Assembly (NCBI RefSeq): GCF_014643835.1
Contig: NZ_BMKD01000001.1
Location: 1,054,001 to 1,118,000, forward strand
Length of the DNA: 64,000 nt
Source: Mucilaginibacter rubeus
GTDB lineage: Bacteria; Bacteroidota; Bacteroidia; Sphingobacteriales; Sphingobacteriaceae
Direction: 5' to 3'
The first letter of the stretch is position 1, and every line of letters starts with the position of its first letter. The position numbers were made by a program, and so were the translations under genes. This document shows, piece by piece, positions 53,001 to 61,160 of this stretch. The notes beneath the pieces are model-generated. The model was not told the origin of the DNA. It made no database searches and saw nothing but the letters and a program-made list of their open reading frames with translations.

Positions 53001-56000
53001 CCAAATAACACGAGGGTGTTCTGATGTCACCCGCCATCATGGCCATGGTGTCTTCAAAGTAATATTGATCATGCTCATCACGACCGGCGAGGTTTACTAT
53101 GAGTGAGGTGCCAGAGGCCCTCCCCGCGCGACCAACCCTTTGTAAATAATTTGAAGTTTCGGGTGGTATAGATGCATTAAAGGCAGTATTTAAATCACCT
53201 ATATCAATACCCATTTCAAGGGTAGAGGTAGCGACCAATACATTTGTGCTTTGGTAATTAGGTCTGTTTTTAAAATCTATTTCAAGTTTCTCCCTTTTAT
53301 CCCTGTCAATCAATCCCGTGTGGTCTTTCGCAAATATTCTTAAAGCCCGACCCCTATTATACACCATGCGGTAATAATCGAACCCGTTTTCATTTTTAGT
53401 ATATTTTCCCGGGCAACGGTGTTGTAAGCAAGCCATTCCCTCAACTAAATTGCCATTACCACTACCAACATTCAAATTATTGCCGCAAACGCTGCATTCA
53501 AATGAACTTACATCAGTTGTCAGGTATATTTGATCGGGATTTAAGCCAACGTTATTAATGCCTGCAGCAACTTTTTTGTCCAGTAATTTATTGGCCTCTA
53601 AGTATTCAAAAAGCTTTTGGTAGAAATCATTAATAAGTTCGGTTTCAGCTGATCCTACAGTATCAAAACATTTCAAAAACCAGGTGCTATACCAATTTTG
53701 CTTGCCGCCCTGCGTTTGAATAATCTCAAAAGCGGCAGTATTTGGACCGGGTGATAATGTTGCAAACTTTGGCAAACGCGAGTTCTTCCCAAAGTTTTTA
53801 ATCAGGAAGTGCTTTTTATTTGTGTTTTGGGTAATTAGCCAGTAATTGGTTTTTTCTGATCTATATTTTTTTAAATACACGTGGTCAACACCGCCTTTAA
53901 AACGTAAGCGATGTAAAAACCCCAATAGAAACTTGGCAAATGTGTCCTGATTGATGCGGCCATTAAGGGTTTCCTTTTCAATCCAATAACTCATTTGATT
54001 ATAGACATCATCAAATTGGAGAATGTCAAATTCTACGGCAGAAGCCCCTGATTTTTCGAGTGTGCGGCCAATACCCGCGCTAAATGAAAACTCAGACCAT
54101 ATTTCCCAGCTTAACCTATTACTGAACTCCTGCAAAAAGGGTTTCGAAAACGACTTGTCCTTTTGCCTATAGTCATCAATTTTTATCCGGCTTTCGCAAT
54201 CGGGAGGCAGGTATTTAAAAATGAAGGCATCTTCAGGCTTTGATTCATTAAGTAATTTTTGACGCCATAATTTCTCAAATTCAGGGTAAAGTTCAGTTAA
54301 AGTTATTGTGCCATCGTGTGCCTTTAAAACACTTTGAATAGCGTGCCGCATTCCGAAACGATAGTTCCGGCTTTCAATAAAACCAGCCTGGTGGGCAGCA
54401 TCCTGCACAGCATTGGTAAAAGCGAGCAATTTTCTGTCATGATCTGCTGCCGGATCTGTTGCCGTTGCCATCAACTGTGCAGCAATAATCGATTCTAAAG
54501 TCGGCAGACCTGTACCGATCAGTGCAAGCGTATTTCTGGAATTGCAATGCGGGCATATCTTTTCAATTCTGTCGTCAACCTGCCTTCTTACGCCTATTAT
54601 TTTAAAATAATTGTCAGCTTCCTTTTTATCTGATAATTCTAAGGTTTCGGGGTTAATATAATCCCCAATTTTATCAGTAGGGCTATAGTCATCAGCGAAA
54701 ACACTTACAACAGATTGTCCTTCTAATGAAGAAATAAAGTACACATTCTTATTTTGCCTTTCAGCCATAAAGAGGGTGCGTATCCTTGTCAAATCATTTT
54801 CTAAATAATCATTCCCTTCTTTTTTTACAGCAAGCCAGCCCGAACCGCCGCAGTCACGACAGTAATAAGGGGGCAATGATTTTATTTTTTCATTTGGGTT
54901 TAAGTCGCTCTGCCATGCAAACAAAGGGTAAGGCTGCATTTTTTTTAGGGTGCGGTGTAAACTGCGTATCCAATAACTGGTTTGAAAGAAAACAAACGGG
55001 GTATATTGATTTCCCGATTGCTCTTTTGCGTACGACAATATGCCCGTTAACGATTGCAGCAGCTTAAAACCTTCATGATAGGTTAGTGTTCCCTCCTTAA
55101 AGCACCTTGTTATCCAATAGGTTGTTGTTTCTTCTAATTCAACAACGCCTTTACTGGTTAGTTCGACCAATTGCAGCAGCCATTTATTTTTTTTGAGCTG
55201 GTTTAATAGTACTTCCGGCTCATTTGAATATCCCCATAAATTTAGCTGTCGCTCAACATACGTTTCATATTCGTCAGCTTCATAAAAATCGCATTGGTTT
55301 ATTTTGCCCAGGTCAAAGACTGGCACCTCCAATGCTTCATCGAAAAACATTTCGGGTTCTATTCTTTTCTCCTCAATAACAGCGCTGCTATCTACGTCAA
55401 TCCCAAAGATCAGGGAGAAAAACTTTACCAGCTCTTCTTTTCCTTCATCGCCGCCAGCCATTGTTGCCGACGTGCCAACAGGAACTAACTGATCATTACC
55501 AATATTTAATTTAAGCTTTAAACGCCTGATGAGGCTAGCCACATCCGATCCTTTTGCGCCGTCATAAGTATGCAATTCATCCAGTACAATAAATTTCAGG
55601 AGTGAGCTATCTGCATAATTATACTTCCATAGGTTATGATACCTGGCTATCATGAGCGAATAATCCAACATTTTAAAGTTGGTTAATATGATATCCGGAG
55701 GTGCCTGTATTAAGGTATCACGGTCTTCAATTATCCGCTGTTCTTCCATACGGGTGGGCCTGTCCTTTGCCTTGTTTCTGCCTTCACCTATAAATAGGCC
55801 CGCCCTTATTTTGTCGCGCAATACATATTCGCCTGAGGGGCTTTTATAATTGTGAATTGCTTGCGCTAAGCGCCTTGCTTGGTCAGTGGCGAGGGCATTC
55901 ATGGGGTATAATATAACAGCCTTTATACCGGGATTGCCTATATTTTTATAGCAATAATCTAACAAGGGGTATAAAAAACTTTCAGTTTTTCCAGAACCTG

Positions 56001-56316
56001 TTCCTGTTGTTAAAATTACAGGCTGGGGTTGATTATTTTGAGTTGTCAACCGTTTAAATGCCTCGTGCTGGTGCCGGTAAGGTGGAAAGTTTGGCGCAAT
56101 GGTTAATACTTCGGCAAGGTTTTTTTCTTCTTCGGGTTCAATCCTCTCAAATGGCAGCCTTATTTGTATATAAGGGCCTTTAAACATTCCATGGCGTTTG
56201 CTATATAAAAAATCCTCAAACGCCTGCTCAACTTTTTTATCGTCAAAGTTATAGGTAGCCTTCAAGTACTCAACCACTGCGTTTCTTATTTCCTCTGCCT
56301 GTAGTAGTGATAACAT
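50035..56316 (-). CDS. giant DEAH helicase with DUF1998 and C-terminal nuclease-like domain (DruE/DrmA-B-like)
   Basis: 2093 aa. SF2 helicase: Walker A TGTGSGKTES near 103-110, DELH near 247, helicase C STLEMGIDIG near 1035 and QRVGRAGRASG near 1062. Inserted cysteine pairs (CRDC near 487, CPHC near 587, CSVC near 942, CSNC and CPKC at 1344-1369) suggest zinc ribbons. DUF1998 follows with CTCKDEGKDGCYKC near 1632-1645. Residues about 1690-1820 look like a Vsr/MTES_1575-type endonuclease fold: E of SELEERF, TRPD, and VVYLDGYKFH then RDAI. Its size matches Druantia DruE; its neighbours match DISARM, where DrmA (helicase) and DrmB (DUF1998) are separate. It overlaps neither neighbour (gaps 2 and 11 bp). 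Confidence 0.88.
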   Translation of the reverse strand: MLSLLQAEEIRNAVVEYLKATYNFDDKKVEQAFEDFLYSKRHGMFKGPYIQIRLPFERIEPEEEKNLAEVLTIAPNFPPYRHQHEAFKRLTTQNNQPQPVILTTGTGSGKTESFLYPLLDYCYKNIGNPGIKAVILYPMNALATDQARRLAQAIHNYKSPSGEYVLRDKIRAGLFIGEGRNKAKDRPTRMEEQRIIEDRDTLIQAPPDIILTNFKMLDYSLMIARYHNLWKYNYADSSLLKFIVLDELHTYDGAKGSDVASLIRRLKLKLNIGNDQLVPVGTSATMAGGDEGKEELVKFFSLIFGIDVDSSAVIEEKRIEPEMFFDEALEVPVFDLGKINQCDFYEADEYETYVERQLNLWGYSNEPEVLLNQLKKNKWLLQLVELTSKGVVELEETTTYWITRCFKEGTLTYHEGFKLLQSLTGILSYAKEQSGNQYTPFVFFQTSYWIRSLHRTLKKMQPYPLFAWQSDLNPNEKIKSLPPYYCRDCGGSGWLAVKKEGNDYLENDLTRIRTLFMAERQNKNVYFISSLEGQSVVSVFADDYSPTDKIGDYINPETLELSDKKEADNYFKIIGVRRQVDDRIEKICPHCNSRNTLALIGTGLPTLESIIAAQLMATATDPAADHDRKLLAFTNAVQDAAHQAGFIESRNYRFGMRHAIQSVLKAHDGTITLTELYPEFEKLWRQKLLNESKPEDAFIFKYLPPDCESRIKIDDYRQKDKSFSKPFLQEFSNRLSWEIWSEFSFSAGIGRTLEKSGASAVEFDILQFDDVYNQMSYWIEKETLNGRINQDTFAKFLLGFLHRLRFKGGVDHVYLKKYRSEKTNYWLITQNTNKKHFLIKNFGKNSRLPKFATLSPGPNTAAFEIIQTQGGKQNWYSTWFLKCFDTVGSAETELINDFYQKLFEYLEANKLLDKKVAAGINNVGLNPDQIYLTTDVSSFECSVCGNNLNVGSGNGNLVEGMACLQHRCPGKYTKNENGFDYYRMVYNRGRALRIFAKDHTGLIDRDKREKLEIDFKNRPNYQSTNVLVATSTLEMGIDIGDLNTAFNASIPPETSNYLQRVGRAGRASGTSLIVNLAGRDEHDQYYFEDTMAMMAGDIRTPSCYLGARDILRRHFMAYCFDSWASADHDSNNIPPFVRVLKIKSLPLGDSRFIFNQIADFISKNKAKLITNFKGKYTNEDALEAVKQIEMDLLADQPVQQLQSIQSQLLKEVEYYDKKRKEVKHQLNKLPATGAETEALKAENRAISGAIDNIFKRNTIEYLTNIGILPNYAFPETGVHINAQIISKVEEPTGVRYHVEDFGEIVRPASSAITELAPGNIFYSQGHKLESQGLEIFSADDYETWRFCSNCDALELDVDVRRDQLLCPKCQHNSWGSLANKKTLVKLKGVLSVNDRESSKINDSSDDRERKFYTKSVHLKTDPSSSRGAKVLKRVPFGIEFYSAAEYFEVNTGIREEGFWGSRKLFINDKENPEVGFVVCKTCGKATERPLTQRELDNRQKSYHFGYCANRAINYQGQNDETFNELYIYRSFQTEALKILLPVQDFRTAEKVSIFKAGLLLGLKDYFKGHPDHVNIRAYDEFNTESGRKESYLVMYESIPGGTGYLSRLFNTEEFTKLLNIAYDHIRNCTCKDEGKDGCYKCIYTYANQYDREILSRAEAENLFKDIVEKSNEWNEVNSLTNIAHIANNEESELEERFIDLLQRDFKAKHNSDFEELIENGLKKYRLTLIEQDNRICYEIWPQNLGYYLTGVKYTTRPDCLFKCVSLTINGVTQTFEQVQAIKDIVVYLDGYKFHATAENKRVLGDLKIRDAITLSGRYDQWVFSWEDIVNLAVNKTEDSFFRQINFEAIGRIAPKHPLLKSFDFSLIKNQNSYSRFCIFLKQPLFNYDVKLWSSIPLFAAQSKLLNKCLAIDQVDAFLESGREADFNFEQSKPDQFAVCDNLKFVDELKIICLGHPVTLAIKSGIFYELPDADYNKENWELFWQTYNLLQFHDFKGVERELKVEEPTESINQILELFADELHEIVKALIERRIAINFDYDFELLEDEIIVAQATLGSELPKFFMLPFDEESRKKFIESGFTEYTIENFNINNL

Positions 56317-56327
56317 GTATAAACGCT

Positions 56328-59300
56328 TTAGTTGTTAGGTGTCGCGGTAACTAATACATCATTAGCAAACACGTTTTCAAAATGTGCCCAGGCGGTTTTA
56401 TATTCTTCAACCCGGTTGCATTTATCAAAAGGTGCGTAGTAAGTTATTTGTTGGCCTTGATATAACTCGCTTTTGGTAATGGTATACTCATAAATGTCTC
56501 CATCTTTAAGAGTACGCTGCATTGGGTTAACTTCGATTGTTGCTTTATCCCATTCGGCCCTATCCAAACCAACGCCCGTGAGGCCTTTGCTGCAAGTGAA
56601 AATAATATTTCCTTTTGCATCATACCAGGTATCGTCTTCATTTTGTTGCAGTACCGGGAATTGCACGTTATAAATAAGGCTCAACTCTGCAAGCGTAAGG
56701 CCTAATGCCATAGCTGTTATTACATCAATCTCTACCAAAGCCAACCGACGTTCGTACCAATTTCGGAGCGGTGAACGCCATTCCCATGCTTTAGTTAGGG
56801 CATTAAATGGTTTTAACCTTGCATCGTCCTTACTCCATTCATCTTGCCTATAAACCTCCTGCCAGTTTTCTTCCCATAGCGGCGCGTAGTACTTGTTAAG
56901 GCAGTTAAGCAATAAGGTGCGGCTAAATAGTTTCGGTTTAAACTTCGCTTCAATCCCCAAAGGAAATGCAGTGATTCTGCTATCACCTAAATTAGAAGCA
57001 CCAACTGTTTTGATAAAGAAATCTAAGATTAGAGATGAGCATAGCCCTTGTGCCTCTATCAAATCCGCGGATTTTTTTAGAGCTAATGAAATTATGCTAT
57101 TAATGTGGCTCGTTTTTGCTGGAAGTATTGAACTAGTTAATGTTCTTTCTCCCGGTTGATTGAGCATTTTTCTAAAGCCAATTTTGTAATAATCTATCCA
57201 CCGGTCTGTTCCGAATCCAGTGATAATATCGGGAAACATGAGCGGATTTTTACCAGGGACATAATTTGTTCGAGGCACAAAGGAATCTTCAATACTTAGT
57301 AGATCAATTGTTTCATAATCTGAGCGAAGTGTACAGATTTTAAGTGGCGTTTTATAAAACGGATTACTTATATAAATGTGCGGGCCACTATAAATCATTT
57401 CATGGTCCGCTAAATCTGGAAATTTAGTGGAACGCACTATAATCCCTAAATTAACATCATTTGTTTCGTGCCATCCTTCTGATATTTTCGAATCGAAGTT
57501 TTGGATAGAGCTCTTAAATTCGCTTAATTTTTCTAACACAGACACCAATGTTGATGAATGTATAGCGACCAATTTTGCGGTTTGCCATTGATTAGAATCT
57601 TCAAAAGTTAAAGCCAATATTCTCAGTTCTTTTTCAGTGAGTCGAACCACCCTATCAGCATGGGGCTTTACGTTCCAGATAAAAGAACCCGAAACCTCAT
57701 CTTTGATCTTAATACCACCCGCTAATCCATTGCCATTATGGTTAAACGACCCTTCAATGGTTGACGGGTGGCAAATATTGCTCATGGATATGAAATCTAT
57801 TTCCTTTGGTGCACCTCTATAAATATTTATACTGTAATACTGCTGATCATGTACTTCGCTGAATAATTTTAAAGCGTTTCTATGGTGGAAGTGATAAACT
57901 AATCTTTGATATAATTCTTTACGCAAAGGCTGGCCATTAGGGTCGTCATATATTCCTTCGGGGTGTACCAAGCCTAAATAGCCTTGTGGCGCAGTTAAAG
58001 AAAAGCCATCCTCTATTACACATTTATACAAATTGGTCTGCTGGCCGGCAAGTAGCGGATAGTTTTGTCGAGCATTCATAAACTGCGCTAAGCCTTCAGT
58101 CCCAATTAGCTCAATGTAGTACTCTTTCTTTTGAGCATTTGATAACAGATAGGCTTGCTGCATCTTCCGTACTTGTGGGGCAGTCGTTTTTCTTATCAGG
58201 ATTTCTGGAAATTGTTCGGCGATGATGTCCTTTTCCTCAAATAATAATTTTATCCATGGCGGATTGCCCACAATCACATCAAACCCGCCCCTATCCTTAA
58301 ACACTTCTAAAAACTCAAGTTCATGATGGAAAAATCGATGCTGCTCGCGTAGTGCAGCTATGGTTTGTATGCGGGTGTCGCTGCCAAACAGGGTCCATTG
58401 GCTTGCGGCATTTTTTTTAATGTTGGCCAAAATCTCGGGCGCGCCTGGATTTTCAGCCAAGCCGGAAAGATCAATACCTAAAATATTTTCAACCTCGTTA
58501 TACCACTCATTCCTGTTAGGGAAATCGGCGGCGTTTCTGGCGTCCCAAAACCAAAGGCTGCACCAATAGTCCATCACCATACGCAACTTATAAAATGGCG
58601 CACTTCGGGCATTTCGCCTTTCGGCGAGGCGTTCCTTTTCGTCATAGCCTTTTATCGCTATTTGTGGGGCATTTTGCCCATAAACCGCATATGCGCTGGT
58701 GGTATCTTTTATTATTTCTTTTATCTGCTTATAATGCTCTTCCAGCAGGGTATCAATTACCTTGCAAAGCTTCTCCAAACGCTTACATTCAAGGCTGGTT
58801 AGCGGTTGTTTAAATTGTTTCTTTTTCTCAGTTATCGCCTTTTTTTCAGCGTCGCTTAAGTCTTCCTTTATCAACCCAATCCCTGCCGAGGAAAGCATGT
58901 TATCATCCGGTAATAAAAAATGATAAAACTGGTTGGGTTTACGTGTTAGAACTCCCTTTTTATCCCACTTAATACGCCTAGGGGCCTTTGCCCACCAGGC
59001 TTTTGGTATAAGCGTATTGCGTAGTTTGGTAATTCCTTCTTTAGGGTACTCCGCAATAATATCCTGTTCATCGTAAACTTTTAGCCAGCAACCTACCACC
59101 GCATTGCCCACGCCTAAGCGATGCGCAAAAAATGGCGTTTCCATATTTCGGTGCATACAGTTAAGCCATAGTGAAAGCTTACCCAGTTCAACCGCGGTGG
59201 GGTTTAAATCCACACCATACACGTTATTGGCCGCTATAAAGGCTTTTACTTTTTGCAGTTCATCGTTGTAGCTACCCGGTATTATTCGCTTGCGGCCTTT

Positions 59301-61145
59301 TCTAACTGCTTCGGTTTCCTTCAATTCCAAATAAGCATCGGCCAATTGATTAATAGCCTCGTTATGAAAAGCCGCAGCGCCCATCGCCGGTTCCAGTATT
59401 TTAAGGGTTAATATTTCGTCGGCGCAATCTTCACCTGCTTCCTGACGTTCCTTCAACTTATCAATTATGCCCTTTAGCGTATATTTTACCGTTGTTTGGG
59501 TAAGCACTTCAGGCGTATAATACGAGGCTGATTTTTTCCTGTCACGGCCATTCAGGCGATAAACAAAATGACCTTTGGGTAACTGCTGATCGTATTGCGG
59601 ATTTTCGGGGTCTTTTAGTATTTCATCTTCCTTAAATTCATCTCTTCTGGTTAATGGAACAAGGAAAGTTCCTTCTTTACCATCCGGGTCGTCCGCTGCT
59701 TTTACCTCGATCAGGGTATCAGCTGCGAAGAAACCACTAAAGGCAAGCAAACTTTCGTACACACTACCCAATTGATTGATACCCAAATTGCCGTATGATA
59801 TCCGCCCTCGACTTTTAGCTTTACTTTGGTCGCTTAATGATAAGCGCTTTATAATTTGCTGTAAAACTATATTGCGAAACTGTACACCCGACAAATGTTT
59901 CAATTCGATATTATCGAATAAAGGCGAGTCCAAAGGTTTCATTTCAAACCCATTAGTGGTTTTCACGCCGCTATGGAGATAATCAAATAATTTCCACAAG
60001 CTGATGGAAAAGAAGTGCCCTTCTTTTGATGAATCTGTACCCAAGTGTACAAACTCCAAATCGCGAAGCATTTCAAGACTATAACCTTTTTGGTAAGTAG
60101 GATCTTTAACCGGTAATATTTCTAAATCTTCCCTTGCTTCTGCATAAAACAAAAACAGCAGGCGATATACCATAGTAAGGCATTCATCTTTTAATTCCTT
60201 CGCAAATTTTTCGTCGGCCATTAATTTTTCAATGGCCTCTTTATCTTCTAAGGTTTTTACATTTTTCTTCCTAAACCAAATGGCCTCATTTGCCAGGCTC
60301 TCCACTGCAAAAATTACCCCTTTTTTTAAATTCTGAGTTACACCGTAAGCCGCCTTATGCGCATCTTCATCCAGCGATTGCAGCAAACTATCAGTATTGC
60401 CTAAAAAATTAGGTTTGGCCAGCAGGGCATAAAACAAAGCTAAATAATCGCGGTTGGCGGAAACCTGCGATTCAAGGAAAAGTTCTTCCAGGTCGAACAA
60501 TAAAAAACTATCATACTTCCATTTCTCAAAATGGATCAGGAAAATTTTTGCACCCGCAAGCATGATCACATATACCGGGCGTTCGTCTTCTGGCAATAGA
60601 AACAATTCAGACAGCGCATCTTTAATTACATCGGGATTTAAGGTAATATCTCCCCATGCTTCCGGAAAAACCTTCTCCCACTCGTCTTTTACCCAGGTTT
60701 GGTCGTAAATACCTTCGGGTGCCTTTTCACCTTCATGGACGATGGCTTTCATTTCCATGATAAACAAATAAGGTTTTCCGACTTTGGTATAATTGTAGCG
60801 TACAGGTATTACCTGGGTATCATCAAGGTAAACCGGCTGATTGTATTCAGGAGTACCGTTTATATAGCCAAGCGCCTGTAATACTTCTCTATGAAAATCG
60901 TGCGTGCGTTTTACTTTATCTTTTACACGTTGTATGTTGAATAAATCATTTTTAAAGCGATAGTATTTTTCGCGAAGAGGAGAAATAAGAGCGTTTATTT
61001 CGGATAGATGATTACTCGTATCCTTTCCATCACTATCTTTTTTCTGCGTAACGTAGCCTGCTTTATCAAACACTTTTTTGGGGAAATTATCCGTAAAAAA
61101 GTGTTGTGAGTAGTAATCGCCAATATTTTCTATAAACCTGATCAT
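56328..61145 (-). CDS. large adenine-specific DNA methyltransferase (DrmMI/Eco57I-like)
   Basis: 1605 aa. AdoMet motif ILEPAMGAAAF near 578-588, catalytic NPPW near 958, and the YYTPEVLTQ motif X region near 540. The N-terminal 250 residues resemble a PD-(D/E)XK-type fold: LDDTQVIPV then IMEMKAI near 128-134, an ExK site, so a type IIG-like nuclease activity is possible. In class 1 DISARM, DrmMI methylates host DNA to mark self. It starts 15 bp after the SNF2 gene and ends 11 bp before the giant helicase. Size and N-terminal layout fit DrmMI better than PglX. Confidence 0.85.
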   Translation of the reverse strand: MIRFIENIGDYYSQHFFTDNFPKKVFDKAGYVTQKKDSDGKDTSNHLSEINALISPLREKYYRFKNDLFNIQRVKDKVKRTHDFHREVLQALGYINGTPEYNQPVYLDDTQVIPVRYNYTKVGKPYLFIMEMKAIVHEGEKAPEGIYDQTWVKDEWEKVFPEAWGDITLNPDVIKDALSELFLLPEDERPVYVIMLAGAKIFLIHFEKWKYDSFLLFDLEELFLESQVSANRDYLALFYALLAKPNFLGNTDSLLQSLDEDAHKAAYGVTQNLKKGVIFAVESLANEAIWFRKKNVKTLEDKEAIEKLMADEKFAKELKDECLTMVYRLLFLFYAEAREDLEILPVKDPTYQKGYSLEMLRDLEFVHLGTDSSKEGHFFSISLWKLFDYLHSGVKTTNGFEMKPLDSPLFDNIELKHLSGVQFRNIVLQQIIKRLSLSDQSKAKSRGRISYGNLGINQLGSVYESLLAFSGFFAADTLIEVKAADDPDGKEGTFLVPLTRRDEFKEDEILKDPENPQYDQQLPKGHFVYRLNGRDRKKSASYYTPEVLTQTTVKYTLKGIIDKLKERQEAGEDCADEILTLKILEPAMGAAAFHNEAINQLADAYLELKETEAVRKGRKRIIPGSYNDELQKVKAFIAANNVYGVDLNPTAVELGKLSLWLNCMHRNMETPFFAHRLGVGNAVVGCWLKVYDEQDIIAEYPKEGITKLRNTLIPKAWWAKAPRRIKWDKKGVLTRKPNQFYHFLLPDDNMLSSAGIGLIKEDLSDAEKKAITEKKKQFKQPLTSLECKRLEKLCKVIDTLLEEHYKQIKEIIKDTTSAYAVYGQNAPQIAIKGYDEKERLAERRNARSAPFYKLRMVMDYWCSLWFWDARNAADFPNRNEWYNEVENILGIDLSGLAENPGAPEILANIKKNAASQWTLFGSDTRIQTIAALREQHRFFHHELEFLEVFKDRGGFDVIVGNPPWIKLLFEEKDIIAEQFPEILIRKTTAPQVRKMQQAYLLSNAQKKEYYIELIGTEGLAQFMNARQNYPLLAGQQTNLYKCVIEDGFSLTAPQGYLGLVHPEGIYDDPNGQPLRKELYQRLVYHFHHRNALKLFSEVHDQQYYSINIYRGAPKEIDFISMSNICHPSTIEGSFNHNGNGLAGGIKIKDEVSGSFIWNVKPHADRVVRLTEKELRILALTFEDSNQWQTAKLVAIHSSTLVSVLEKLSEFKSSIQNFDSKISEGWHETNDVNLGIIVRSTKFPDLADHEMIYSGPHIYISNPFYKTPLKICTLRSDYETIDLLSIEDSFVPRTNYVPGKNPLMFPDIITGFGTDRWIDYYKIGFRKMLNQPGERTLTSSILPAKTSHINSIISLALKKSADLIEAQGLCSSLILDFFIKTVGASNLGDSRITAFPLGIEAKFKPKLFSRTLLLNCLNKYYAPLWEENWQEVYRQDEWSKDDARLKPFNALTKAWEWRSPLRNWYERRLALVEIDVITAMALGLTLAELSLIYNVQFPVLQQNEDDTWYDAKGNIIFTCSKGLTGVGLDRAEWDKATIEVNPMQRTLKDGDIYEYTITKSELYQGQQITYYAPFDKCNRVEEYKTAWAHFENVFANDVLVTATPNN

Positions 61146-61160
61146 TCTCTTTTTAAATCG

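Noticed and set aside
50035-56316. Calling the giant helicase a plain DISARM DrmA
   Set aside because: DrmA and DrmB are separate proteins; this one joins helicase and DUF1998 and has an extra C-terminal nuclease-like part.
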